In this document: piece after piece, positions 25,207-33,386 of the stretch
Layout: the number at the start of each line of letters is the position of its first letter
Position numbering within the stretch: position 1 is the first letter of the stretch
Assembly: GCA_016192525.1 (NCBI GenBank)
Contig: JACPTZ010000014.1
Span: 1-44,661, forward strand
Length of the DNA stretch: 44,661 nt
Direction of reading: 5' to 3'
Source of the DNA: Planctomycetota bacterium
GTDB lineage: Bacteria; Planctomycetota; MHYJ01; JACPTZ01
The notes under the pieces: model-generated
The model's database searches: none
What the model was told of the DNA's origin: nothing
Seen by the model: the letters and a program-made list of their open reading frames with translations, nothing else
Made by a program: the position numbers and the translations under genes

Positions 25207-26247
25207 TCACCTCAGTTCAGACACGACCCCCGACGGGCTCGCCGCCGCACACACCGCCCTGCAGACCGCGAGATGAGTCGCCCCGGCGCGACGCACCGCC
25301 CGGGCATTCTCCGGAGTAATCCCCCCGATGGCGACGAACGGTATCCGCAGCCGGCCGGCCTTCCGGGCGGCGGCCGCCCGACGCACATACCCGAGTCCGA
25401 CAGCCCGAAGGCGGGGCTTGAGGGCCGAGTCGAACACCGGTCCCACGGACACGTAGTCGGCTCCCTCCTCCTGCGCCGCGACCGCCTCGGTCCAGCGATG
25501 ACTGGTGGCGCCCACGAGTCGCTCCGGCCCGACGACTTCCCGCAGGACGCGCGTGGGAAGATCGGTCCCGCCGCCGTGGACGCCGTCGGCCCCGGACGCG
25601 ACGGCGATGTCGGCCCGGTCGTTCACGATGAAGAGGGCGCCGGAGTCATGCGCGATGCGGGCGAGGCGCGCGGCCAGCCGGGCCCACGCGGCATCGGGCC
25701 GGCCCTTCTCCCGCAACTGGATCACCTCCGCCCCGGCCCGGGCGATCCGCCGGACCAGCCGGTCAAGCGGCTCGAGCGCGATCGATGAGGAGAGGAGGAC
25801 CGTGAGGCGGGCCTGGTCCAGGCGGCGGCGACGCGCCTCCAGGCGGGAGCGCACGTCGGCCTCAAGGGCGTATCCCTCGAACCGGAGCCGCTCGAACCGC
25901 GAGGCCAGGCGGGAAGAGACCGTCTTGGAGTACTCTTCGCAGGCCCGGAGCGCCTCGGTGAGCCGGGCGGCGTTGGCACGGAACACATCGGCCGGGATGA
26001 CTCGAGGCGCGGAAACCCGTCGTGAGTTGACGGGGCCGACATCCCGCGTCACATCGCGGGAGCGCGCGAGGGCGGCGTGTCCGCCGGGCCAGTCCACCGC
26101 CGCGCGGGCGATGGCGTGGCGGAGGGCCCGCCATCGACGGGCGCGTCCGGCGTCATTCCAGGCGAAGCGAACCCACTCCTCGCAGACACGCGACGCCTCG
26201 CGGGCACGGTTGAGGTTGGCGTCAAGGATGCGGGGCACGGGGTTCAC
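25207..26247 (-). CDS. thiE: Thiamine-phosphate synthase with N-terminal extension domain
   Basis: A 346-residue protein. Residues about 150-346 are the ThiE TIM barrel that joins the pyrimidine diphosphate and thiazole phosphate into thiamine phosphate: EVIQLREKGR, LFIVNDRADIAVASGADGVH, LVGATSHRWTEAVAAQEEGADYVSVGPVF, FVAIGGITPENA. The N-terminal 145 residues (RILDANLNRAREASRVCEEWVRF) form the helical domain seen on long ThiE proteins of cyanobacteria and planctomycetes. The usual GVH-GQ-DLP loop reads GVHGGGTDLP, a mild change. No other thi genes are adjacent. No TPP riboswitch consensus (CTGAGA element) was found in its leader. Confidence 0.87.
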   Translation of the reverse strand: MNPVPRILDANLNRAREASRVCEEWVRFAWNDAGRARRWRALRHAIARAAVDWPGGHAALARSRDVTRDVGPVNSRRVSAPRVIPADVFRANAARLTEALRACEEYSKTVSSRLASRFERLRFEGYALEADVRSRLEARRRRLDQARLTVLLSSSIALEPLDRLVRRIARAGAEVIQLREKGRPDAAWARLAARLARIAHDSGALFIVNDRADIAVASGADGVHGGGTDLPTRVLREVVGPERLVGATSHRWTEAVAAQEEGADYVSVGPVFDSALKPRLRAVGLGYVRRAAAARKAGRLRIPFVAIGGITPENARAVRRAGATHLAVCRAVCAAASPSGVVSELR

Positions 26248-26681
26248 GCCAGATGGCTCCGACTCGTGCGATCCACTTGTTCATTGGCCCAAATGCGCAT
26301 TCGTGCAAGTCGGCAAACTGTCAAACACCTTGCCGCGAGCGTCAAGCGCGTTTACGACCGTCAACCTCTCTCGCCGCGTCCCCCGCCGCCGGACCTCGTC
26401 AAACCACCCCTCGCGACGGACCATCGCGGGACTGAAGCATGATGTGGACCCAACAGTCATCCGAATAAAGGCTTACATGCCAATCATTCCCGGAGCTGAG
26501 CCCCGCCGAACCGCGCGCGGTCCGACCCGCCGCACTCGAAGGGCACATCCCTTGCGAATCTCTCCGGGGACAGAACGCCCGCCGAGCCGAGAGGGTCGAC
26601 CCCGGCCAACGCCGGATCCCCCCTTGCGGCGGCCACCGAGGATCGCGCCCTCTCGACTCCGCCGGCGTCCGTCCGTCTCCC
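26248..26681. other. Gene-poor interval between thiE and the ECF sigma gene
   Basis: About 430 bases with no gene I can support. On the minus strand three TTGAC hexamers occur in the thiE leader (26302-26365), but none has a good -10 partner at the right distance. An anti-sigma gene might be expected directly after the sigma stop; none is seen. The region near 26440-26510 is more AT-rich than its surroundings. Confidence 0.55.
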
Positions 26682-27284
26682 CTACCCCTCCTCCGGCCGC
26701 TCGATGAGCGGTCCCAGGGACTGTCTCAGTCGCCGCGTCGCCTCCGACATTCGCGACTTCACCGTCCCCACCGGAATCCCGAGCACCTCCGCGATCTCCC
26801 GGTACTTCATCCCCTGCATTTCCCCGAGGATCACGACGATCTTCTCCTTCTCGGAAAGGGCGTCGATCGCCTGCCGTACCGCCTCCCGCACCTCTTCACC
26901 GGCCAACCGGTCTCCCGGCCCGGGCATCCTGCTCAGCGCGGGAACGGGACCCTCGGACACGCTCCCTTCCGGATCGCCCGTCCCGAGCGTCGTGAAAGGG
27001 ACGGGCCGGTGCCCGGCCTTCGCGCGTTCGTTCAGCCAGTAGTTCTGGGCGATGGCGAAGAGCCAGGTGGACACCTTCGCCTCGGGACGCCACGCGGGAG
27101 CCGCCCGCCACGCCCGGAGAAAGACCTCCTGGGCGCAGTCCTCCGACACCACCGGGTCCCAGCACATGCGGTAGAAGAAGTTGAAGATCGGCTTTCCGTA
27201 GCGGGAGTAGAGCGTCTCGAACGAGGCGGCATCTCCGCGCCCGGCGGCCAGGAGCAGATCGACATCGGAGATCGGGTCGGGCAT
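26682..27284 (-). CDS. ECF-family RNA polymerase sigma factor
   Basis: A 200-residue sigma70-family factor of the extracytoplasmic-function type. Region 2 is visible in FETLYSRYGKPIFNFFYRMCWDPVVSEDCAQEVFLRAWRAA and STWLFAIAQNYWLNERAK; region 4 in AIDALSEKEKIVVILGEMQGMKYREIAEVLGIPVGTVKSRMSEATRRLRQ, whose helix-turn-helix would read the -35 element. A Gly/Pro-rich linker of about 45 residues separates them. No anti-sigma factor is encoded next to it, so control by phosphorylation (a kinase gene lies 2 kb away) or transcription is possible but unproven. Confidence 0.92.
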   Translation of the reverse strand: MPDPISDVDLLLAAGRGDAASFETLYSRYGKPIFNFFYRMCWDPVVSEDCAQEVFLRAWRAAPAWRPEAKVSTWLFAIAQNYWLNERAKAGHRPVPFTTLGTGDPEGSVSEGPVPALSRMPGPGDRLAGEEVREAVRQAIDALSEKEKIVVILGEMQGMKYREIAEVLGIPVGTVKSRMSEATRRLRQSLGPLIERPEEG

Positions 27285-27324
27285 GGAAGGTCGGGATGAA
27301 CGGGGGAGCGGACGATTCTCTTTC

Positions 27325-27353
27325 TTGCGGACTCCCGCCGCGCACCCTATGAT
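27325..27353 (+). promoter_or_regulatory. Sigma70-like promoter of the XRE regulator
   Basis: TTGCGG (27325-27330) and TATGAT (27348-27353) are 17 bp apart and face the small regulator gene at 27426. On the opposite strand a GGAATC...GTCC pair overlaps the same bases. Confidence 0.6.
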
Positions 27354-27425
27354 TCCGGGGGAGTCGGGGACCGCGCGGCCGCCACGCCGATCCCCCCCCG
27401 TGGGCGGTGCCCGGGGAGGTGCGTC

Positions 27426-27644
27426 ATGATCCGGATGCGTATCCGGGAGCTGCGGAAGGCGCGCGGGTGGACTCTCGACGACCTCTCCAAGCGCGCCCGC
27501 GTCCCAAAATCAAACCTGTCGGTCTGGGAACGCGACCTCGAACTTCCGACGTTGCGAACCCTGGAGAAGATCTCGCGCGCGTTCGGGGCGCGGGTCAAGG
27601 AACTCTTCGACGAGACGAACGGCAACGGCGGCCCCAAGAAGTAG
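27426..27644 (+). CDS. XRE/Cro-type helix-turn-helix regulator
   Basis: A 72-residue DNA-binding protein consisting almost wholly of an HTH_3 domain: RIRELRKARGWTLDDLSKRARVPKSNLSVWERDLELPTLRTLEKISRAFGARVKELF. Helices 2 and 3 (TLDDLSKRARVP, SNLSVWERD) are the DNA-binding pair. GGGGAGG lies 6 bases before the ATG. It stands alone, divergent from the ECF sigma gene and convergent with rph. Its targets are not visible; self-control through its own promoter is common for such proteins. Confidence 0.88.
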   Translation: MIRMRIRELRKARGWTLDDLSKRARVPKSNLSVWERDLELPTLRTLEKISRAFGARVKELFDETNGNGGPKK

Positions 27645-27672
27645 TCCCGGGCCGCCGGCTCCGGGAAGCCCC

Positions 27673-28410
27673 CTACGGCTTTCGGAGTGGATTGTCGTTT
27701 CCGAGGGCCTCCTTCTGGGCCGCCAGGAGCGTGGCCACCCCCTCCTTCCCGGCGGCGAGCATCTCGGACAGCCGGGCCTCCGTGAACGGCCTTCCCTCCG
27801 CCGTCCCCTGCACTTCTACGATCTCCCCGTTCCCCGTCATCACGAGATTCAGATCGACCTCCGCCGTGGAGTCCTCATCGTAGGCGAGGTCGAGCATCAC
27901 CTGTCCCTTCACGATCCCCACGCTGACGGCGGCCACCGCGGTGCGCAGGGGCGACTTGGGAATCCGCTGTTCGAGGAGCATGGAGCGCACGGCGTCGGCC
28001 AGCGCCACCCAGGCCCCGGTGATGGCGGCCGTTCGGGTGCCGCCGTCGGCCTGGAGGACGTCGCAGTCGAGCCAGATCGTGCGCTCCCCCATCAATTCGA
28101 GATCGGTGGCCGCCCGGAGGGCGCGCCCGACGAGACGCTGGATCTCATGCGTCCGGCCGTCGATGCGCCCCACGCGCGCCTCCCTCGGCTTGCGCTTCCC
28201 GCCCGCGGCCGGAAGCATCCCGTACTCCGCCGTCACCCAGCCGCGCCCCTGCCCGTCGAGGAACTTCGGCACCTCCTCCTCGATGCAGGCGGTGCAGAGA
28301 ACGCGCGTGCGCCCCATCTCGACGAGAACGGACCCGGGCGCGGTGTCGGTGAACCGACGCGTGAGCTTCACGGGTCGCAGGGCGCTGTTGGCTCGGCCGT
28401 CACGTCGCAT
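27673..28410 (-). CDS. rph: Ribonuclease PH
   Basis: A 245-residue phosphorolytic 3'-5' exoribonuclease that trims tRNA 3' ends. [20 protein letters not shown] at the start, [30 protein letters not shown], the Arg-rich [12 protein letters not shown] and [19 protein letters not shown] with [15 protein letters not shown] are the family's signature and catalytic stretches. ATG 28410 (MRRDGR) is the usual start; an upstream frame to 28470 lies in rbfA. It overlaps the rbfA stop by 11 bases, placing it in the nusA operon, an unusual partner (truB often follows rbfA). Confidence 0.94.
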   Translation of the reverse strand: MRRDGRANSALRPVKLTRRFTDTAPGSVLVEMGRTRVLCTACIEEEVPKFLDGQGRGWVTAEYGMLPAAGGKRKPREARVGRIDGRTHEIQRLVGRALRAATDLELMGERTIWLDCDVLQADGGTRTAAITGAWVALADAVRSMLLEQRIPKSPLRTAVAAVSVGIVKGQVMLDLAYDEDSTAEVDLNLVMTGNGEIVEVQGTAEGRPFTEARLSEMLAAGKEGVATLLAAQKEALGNDNPLRKP

Positions 28411-28840
28411 GCGAGTCCTTTCGGGCGGGTCCCCCGGGCGGTTCCGTATTCTCGTCCCGTTCTGTCTCATTCGCTGCTTCGTCCCTCTCCTCCTTCGCCT
28501 CCCCCACGGCCTCGTCGATCAGCTTGCTGATCCGGATCGCCCCCTCGATCGAGGGATCATGCACGAAGAGCAGGTCCGGCACCTGGCGAACCTTCATCCG
28601 CTGTTCGAGCAGCGCCTTTACGAATCCCCGGGCGTGCTGAAGGGCGTCGAGGGAGCGCTTCGTCGCCGCCTCGTCGCCGAGCACCGAGACGAAGACCTTG
28701 GCGAACTGGAGGTCGACGGAGGGGACCACCCGGGTCACCGTCGCGAATCCGACGCGCGGATCCCGGAGTTCCGTCTGCAGGATTCCCCCGATGACGCGCT
28801 GCAGTTCCTTCGCCAGTTTTTCCTTCCGGTGGGCGGGCAT
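28400..28840 (-). CDS. rbfA: 30S ribosome-binding factor A
   Basis: A 146-residue late-stage 30S maturation factor. The KH-like RbfA fold is seen in [49 protein letters not shown] and in [23 protein letters not shown]. The last 30 residues are an acidic Glu/Asp-rich tail. The start is one base from the end of the DUF503 gene, a tight operon junction. Confidence 0.93.
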   Translation of the reverse strand: MPAHRKEKLAKELQRVIGGILQTELRDPRVGFATVTRVVPSVDLQFAKVFVSVLGDEAATKRSLDALQHARGFVKALLEQRMKVRQVPDLLFVHDPSIEGAIRISKLIDEAVGEAKEERDEAANETERDENTEPPGGPARKDSHAT

Positions 28841-28841
28841 C

Positions 28842-29138
28842 TCATTCCTCCCCGACCCCGAACGTCTCCATGTACACGTCGACCACCTCGAACTCGACCG
28901 CCCCCCGGGCGTACTGGGCGGCCTGATCGAGGAGGCTCCGGACGAACGGAGCGTCGTTTCCGACCGCCGCCATACCGAGCACCGCCTGCTGCCAGGAATC
29001 CTGCTCGTCCACCTCGGCCACGCTCAGATTGAAACGGTGCTGAAGGCGCTCCTTCAGCCCCTTGACGACGCGCCGTTTCTCCTTGAGCGAATGGGAGGAG
29101 CGGATGACTCCGCGGACGAGAAGGGTGCCGACGATCAT
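28842..29138 (-). CDS. DUF503 (YlxP-like) protein
   Basis: A 98-residue small protein of the DUF503 family, often placed between infB and rbfA, as here. MIVGTLLVRGVIRSSHSLKEKRRVVKGLKERLQHRFNLSVAEVDEQDSWQQAVLGMAAV is diagnostic. ATG 29138 gives the usual MIVG start. Its biochemical role is unknown; conserved linkage suggests ribosome assembly or translation. Confidence 0.9.
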   Translation of the reverse strand: MIVGTLLVRGVIRSSHSLKEKRRVVKGLKERLQHRFNLSVAEVDEQDSWQQAVLGMAAVGNDAPFVRSLLDQAAQYARGAVEFEVVDVYMETFGVGEE

Positions 29139-29163
29139 GGGGAGGAGCGGGCCCGCCGGACGG

Positions 29164-31842
29164 TTACGCCGGAGTGGCCGCCGATGACGCGCCCACGCCG
29201 CCCTCACCGGCGCGCCCGGCCGCCCCCTTGGCGGCGCGGCGCTCCAGCTTCCGCGCGACGTGCTGGACGGCGTAGGCCTCCAGGATGTCGGTGGTACGGA
29301 CGTCGTCGAACCCCGCCACCCTCAGGCCGCATTCAAATCCCTCGGCGACCTCCTTGACGTCGTCCTTGAACCGGCGCAGCGACTCCACCTTCGCGTCGTG
29401 GATCACCGCCCGGTCCCGGATCACCCGGACCATGGCGGAGCGTTCGATCTTTCCGTCGTTCACCACGCATCCGGCGATGTTGCCGAACTTGGAGCTCTTG
29501 AAGATCTCCTTGACGCGGAGATGGCCCAGCACGACCTCGATCCGCTCCGGCTCGAGCAGCCCTTCGAGCGCCGCCTTCATGTCCTCTTCGACGTGGTAGA
29601 TCACCTCGTAGCGGCGGATGTCGACCCCCTTGTCCTTCGCGAGGGCCCTCGCATTGTCCTCCGGGTCCACGTGGAAGCCGAGAATGATCGCCTTCGAGGC
29701 GTACGCCAGGATCACGTCGGATTCGTTGATCGCGCCCACGGCCGCGTGGATGACGTTGACCGACACCTCGTCGGTGGAAAGGCCCCGCAGGCGCTCCCGG
29801 AGCACCTCGACCGACCCCTTGACGTCCGCCTTGAGCACGATATTGACGCCCCGAAGCTTCCCCTTCTCGATCTGATGGAAGAGCGTCTCGAGCGTCACTT
29901 GCTGGCGTTCGGCGGCGGCCGCGGCCTTCGAGCGGTCCGAGCGCGCCTCGCTGATTTCCTTCGCGAGGGAAAGATCGCGCACGACATGGAGGGTGTCCCC
30001 CGCCTCCGGCAGCTCCGACAGCCCGAGCAGCCCGACCGGCGTCGACGGCCCCGCCTCGTCCTCGTTCCGGCCGACGTCGTTGATGAGCGCCCGAACCCGT
30101 CCGTGGGCGCGGCCGCAGAGCACGACATCGCCCCGGTGCAGCGTTCCGTTCTGGATCAGCACCGTGGCGGTGACGCCCTTTCCCTCGGCGACGCGCGCCT
30201 CGAGCACGGTGCCCTGGGCGGGAAGTTTCGGGTTCGCCTTGAGCTCGAGAAGCTCCGCCTCCAGGGCGAGCAATTCGAGAAGTTCCGGCATCCCCTGCCC
30301 GGTGATCGCGGAGACCTCGGCGAAAACGGTGTTCCCGCCCCACTTCTCCGGAATGAGGTTGTGCTGGGAGAGCTGGAGCATCACCCGGTGCGGATTCGCC
30401 TGCGGCTTGTCGATCTTGTTCACCGCGACCACGATCTTCACTTCCGCCGCCTTGGCGTGGTTGATCGCTTCCTCGGTCTGCGGCATCACGCCGTCGTCGG
30501 CCGCGACAACGAGCAGAACGAGATCCGTGACGTTCGCTCCGCGGGCGCGCATGGCCGTGAAGGCCTCGTGCCCGGGGGTGTCGAGGAAGACCACCGGTTT
30601 CCCGTGCGTCTCGATCTTCCATGCCCGGATGTGCTGGGTAATTCCGCCGGCCTCGCTCGCGGCGATCTTTGATTTCCGGATCCAGTCGAGGATCGAGGTC
30701 TTGCCGTGATCGACGTGCCCCATCAGCGTGACGACCGGCGCGCGAAGAACAAGGTTCTCGGTCCGCGCCTCCGCCGCGGCTACGCCGTCGAGGAAGGCGC
30801 TCTCGGCCGTCCTCGCCTTGGCGAAGACGATCTCCTTGTCGAAGGCGAGGCCGATGGCGATGCAGGCCTCCTCCCCCAGGCTCGAGTTGATCGTGGCGAC
30901 GATGTTCTGGTCCATGAGCCGCGCCAGGAGCAGCGGGGCCCGGATTCCGAGACGGTGCGAGAGTTCCTTCACGGTGATGGGAAGGGTGATCTCGACGCGC
31001 CGCTCGGCCGGTGCGGCCGGTTTGCCCACGACGGGACGAGCCCCCGCTCGCGGCTTCCGGTGGCGGATCCGGTCCTGGAGGAGTTCCCCGGGCGATCCGG
31101 CGCCGAAACCCTTGTGCTTGAAATCGATCCGGCGCTTTCCGTGCATGCCGGCGCTGCCGCCCCCCGTGGGGGTCGTGCGCGCGAGCTGGTCGATCTCGGT
31201 CGGACGCAGAATGCGGAGATTCTTGGCTTCCTCAGCCGTCTGCCCGCTCAGGTCGAGGGCGTGCGCCTTCTCGGCGCCGATGACTTCGGCCGGCGTGGAC
31301 TCGAAGACCACCTTGGGCTTGGGCGGCTCGACGACGGCCTTGGGCTTCTGGGCCTCCGGCTTCACCGTCGGCTTGCGGGGGGCCAGGCGGGGCTTGGGCG
31401 CCGGCGGCGGCGCCCCCGGCACGGGGAAGATGACGGCCGGAACCGGAGCGGCCGGAAGAACGGCGACCGGGGGACCGCTCATGATCGGCTTCGGACCCGT
31501 GGGCACGGCCGGCGCCGCGGGCGCGGCGGCGACCGGGGCGGTCGGAGAGGCGGCCGCCGGCGCCGCGGGAGGCGCCACGGCGATCGGACCCGCGGGGGTG
31601 GGCGGAGCGACCGCCACGGGACCCGCGGCAACCACCGGTTTCGGAGCGGGGCGCGCCGTCATGAAGGCGGCGGGCTTCGGCTTCGGGGCGAAGATTTCCC
31701 GGACGGCCGCAATGTCGCGGTCGGCGAGCGGCATCACCTTGGAGCGGATGACGATCCCCTTCGCCTTCGCTTTGGCGACGAGGGCGTCCGGCTCGATCTT
31801 GAGCTCCCGGGCGAGGTCGGCGACGGTCATCTTGTGCGACAT
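29164..31842 (-). CDS. infB: Translation initiation factor IF-2
   Basis: An 892-residue GTPase that places initiator tRNA on the 30S subunit. Order: a short IF2_N domain (TVADLARELKIEPDALVAKAKAKGI), a Pro/Ala/Lys-rich linker of about 150 residues, a second N-terminal domain (ITVKELSHRLGIRAPLLLARLM), then the G domain with GHVDHGKT at 375-382, DTPGHEAF, and NKIDKP, followed by domains II, III and IV. The linker length is variable in the family. It lies 14 bases after nusA. Confidence 0.96.
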   Translation of the reverse strand: MSHKMTVADLARELKIEPDALVAKAKAKGIVIRSKVMPLADRDIAAVREIFAPKPKPAAFMTARPAPKPVVAAGPVAVAPPTPAGPIAVAPPAAPAAASPTAPVAAAPAAPAVPTGPKPIMSGPPVAVLPAAPVPAVIFPVPGAPPPAPKPRLAPRKPTVKPEAQKPKAVVEPPKPKVVFESTPAEVIGAEKAHALDLSGQTAEEAKNLRILRPTEIDQLARTTPTGGGSAGMHGKRRIDFKHKGFGAGSPGELLQDRIRHRKPRAGARPVVGKPAAPAERRVEITLPITVKELSHRLGIRAPLLLARLMDQNIVATINSSLGEEACIAIGLAFDKEIVFAKARTAESAFLDGVAAAEARTENLVLRAPVVTLMGHVDHGKTSILDWIRKSKIAASEAGGITQHIRAWKIETHGKPVVFLDTPGHEAFTAMRARGANVTDLVLLVVAADDGVMPQTEEAINHAKAAEVKIVVAVNKIDKPQANPHRVMLQLSQHNLIPEKWGGNTVFAEVSAITGQGMPELLELLALEAELLELKANPKLPAQGTVLEARVAEGKGVTATVLIQNGTLHRGDVVLCGRAHGRVRALINDVGRNEDEAGPSTPVGLLGLSELPEAGDTLHVVRDLSLAKEISEARSDRSKAAAAAERQQVTLETLFHQIEKGKLRGVNIVLKADVKGSVEVLRERLRGLSTDEVSVNVIHAAVGAINESDVILAYASKAIILGFHVDPEDNARALAKDKGVDIRRYEVIYHVEEDMKAALEGLLEPERIEVVLGHLRVKEIFKSSKFGNIAGCVVNDGKIERSAMVRVIRDRAVIHDAKVESLRRFKDDVKEVAEGFECGLRVAGFDDVRTTDILEAYAVQHVARKLERRAAKGAAGRAGEGGVGASSAATPA

Positions 31843-31856
31843 TCGGGTTCCTCTGC

Positions 31857-33026
31857 TTACACCGGGGCGGACGGAGCGGCGGAATCTCCACCCGCCTCCC
31901 TTTCTGCAGACGCATCGGCCGGATCTTCAGCGCCGGGCGCCGCGGCGGACTCCGTGGCGGGGGCGGACTCCGCCTCCCCGGGAGAAACAGGCGCGGCGAC
32001 GGCGGCCTCCGCCGCCGGTTCGGTGGCCGGCACCAGGGCGTCCAGCGCGGCGGCCGGAGTGGCACCCTCGGCGGCGGCGGCCGGCGGCGCCTCCTCCTCG
32101 GGCGGGCCCATCACGTCGATCTCCCAGGAGGTGAGCCGCGAGGCCAGACGCACGTTCTGCCCCGCCCGGCCGATCGCCAGACTCAGCTGATCCTTCTCGA
32201 CGATCACCGTGGCCCGGTTCCGGTCGTAGTCGAGCTCGATGGAGGAAACCTCCGCCGGCTTGAGCGAGTTCTTGATCATGATCTCGGGCGACGGATCGTA
32301 CCGGATGATGTCCACCTTCTCGCCGCCCAGTTCGTCGACGATGTTGCGGATGCGCGATCCGCGTACGCCGACGCACGCCCCCACGGCATCCACGCGGGCG
32401 TTGAGCGACTGCACCGCCACCTTCGAACGGTGCCCCGGCTCGCGGGCGAGCGCCTTGATCTCGATGGTCTTCTCGGCGATTTCAGGCACCTCGAGCTCGA
32501 AGAGCCGCTTCACAAAATCGGTGTGGGCGCGGGAAAGCACGACGCGCACCCGCTGCCCCTTCTTCTTCACGTCGATCACGGCGGCCCGGACGCGGTCGCC
32601 GATCTTGTAGGTCTCGCCCGGCATCTGCTCGCTCTTGGGCAGGATGGCCTCGATCTTCCCGAGGTTGACGGCGTAGTGCGGCCCGTCCTGCCGGAGGATC
32701 GTCCCGGAGAGAATCTCGCCCTTCTTGGTCTCGAAGTCCGCGAAGACGACGTTCCGCTCCGCCTCGCGGATCTTCTGGATGATCATCTGCTTGGCGGTCT
32801 GCGCGGCGATCCGGCCGAGGATGGTCGGGTCGATGTTCAGGTCGCCCTTCGAGGTCACGATCTTCCCGGTCTCGCGGTCGATCCGGACGATGGTCTCGTC
32901 GTCCGTGTTGAAGTGCTTCTTGGCCGCGGAGGTCAGGGCGGACTCGATCCCCTCGAAGATGAGCTCCTTGTCGATGGAGCGGTCTTTGTGGATGGCTTCG
33001 ACGATGCGCAGGAGTTCGCCGTTCAT
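31857..33026 (-). CDS. nusA: Transcription termination/antitermination protein NusA
   Basis: A 389-residue RNA polymerase-binding factor that modulates pausing and termination. The N-terminal domain (MNGELLRIVEAIHKDRSIDKELIFEGIESALTSAAKKHF) binds polymerase. An S1 domain (GEILSGTILRQDGPHYAVNLGKIEAILP) and two KH domains (GACVGVRGSRIRNIVDELGGEKVDII and LSLAIGRAGQNVRLASRLTSWEIDV) follow. The last 65 residues are a Pro/Ala/Glu-rich tail in place of the acidic repeats of E. coli NusA. ATG 33026 has GGAGG at a good distance. First gene of nusA-infB-DUF503-rbfA-rph; rimP, usual just upstream, is absent here. Confidence 0.95.
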   Translation of the reverse strand: MNGELLRIVEAIHKDRSIDKELIFEGIESALTSAAKKHFNTDDETIVRIDRETGKIVTSKGDLNIDPTILGRIAAQTAKQMIIQKIREAERNVVFADFETKKGEILSGTILRQDGPHYAVNLGKIEAILPKSEQMPGETYKIGDRVRAAVIDVKKKGQRVRVVLSRAHTDFVKRLFELEVPEIAEKTIEIKALAREPGHRSKVAVQSLNARVDAVGACVGVRGSRIRNIVDELGGEKVDIIRYDPSPEIMIKNSLKPAEVSSIELDYDRNRATVIVEKDQLSLAIGRAGQNVRLASRLTSWEIDVMGPPEEEAPPAAAAEGATPAAALDALVPATEPAAEAAVAAPVSPGEAESAPATESAAAPGAEDPADASAEREAGGDSAAPSAPV

Positions 33027-33055
33027 CGGCCACCTCCCTGGTTCGAAGCGAATAC

Positions 33056-33087
33056 CGAAAGAAAAAGGTGGGGTTGCACCCACCTTT
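33056..33087 (-). terminator. Intrinsic-terminator-like hairpin in the nusA leader
   Basis: On the minus strand a perfect 9-bp stem AAAGGTGGG/CCCACCTTT (33087-33064) with a six-base loop is followed by a T-rich run, TTTTTCTTTC. This is a rho-independent terminator shape, 37 bases before the nusA ATG and downstream of its promoter. It would act as an attenuator; a second 7-bp hairpin CGGGACC/GGTCCCG lies just upstream (33104-33135). Confidence 0.7.
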
Positions 33088-33173
33088 ACGATGCGAGCGG
33101 GTTCGGGACCGGACGGCATCGAAAGAGGGGTCCCGCGCCAGGGTCAGACGCCGGCACCCAAGGCGAACATCAA

Positions 33174-33202
33174 AGTATAGGGCTTGAGGGAGGCGATGTC
33201 AA
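33174..33202 (-). promoter_or_regulatory. Strong sigma70-like promoter of the nusA operon
   Basis: On the minus strand TTGACA (33202-33197) and TATACT (33179-33174) are 17 bp apart, near-consensus. Confidence 0.78.
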
Positions 33203-33291
33203 CAGGAAATCGAACGGCGGGGCGCGCCCCGCCGGCGCCGCGGGGGAACCTGGGCCACTGAAGGAAAGTTGATCTCGGACAGGATTTGCGG

Positions 33292-33320
33292 TTGACTTCC
33301 CGCCGCCGACCCGGTAGTAT
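33292..33320 (+). promoter_or_regulatory. Sigma70-like promoter of the 3D/histone operon
   Basis: TTGACT (33292-33297) and TAGTAT (33315-33320) are 17 bp apart, with a leader of about 60 bases to the ATG at 33387. Confidence 0.72.
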
Positions 33321-33386
33321 TACCGGACGTTCGGGGCGCCGGGGGTGAGAGCCCGGCGTGAGATGAAACGGTAGAGAGGGGATTTC

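Larger units (their letters stand above)
33027..33386. other. Divergent region between nusA and the 3D/histone operon
   Basis: No gene is seen. On the minus strand it holds the nusA promoter and a leader of about 140 bases with two hairpins (33104-33135 and 33064-33087). On the plus strand it holds the 3D/histone promoter (33292-33320) and a short leader with a GCCGGG...CCCGGC hairpin (33340-33357). Confidence 0.65.

Noticed and set aside
26248-26460. TPP riboswitch in the thiE leader
   Set aside because: Neither the CTGAGA nor the GGGTAATGCC-type core of the thi-box is present on the minus strand.
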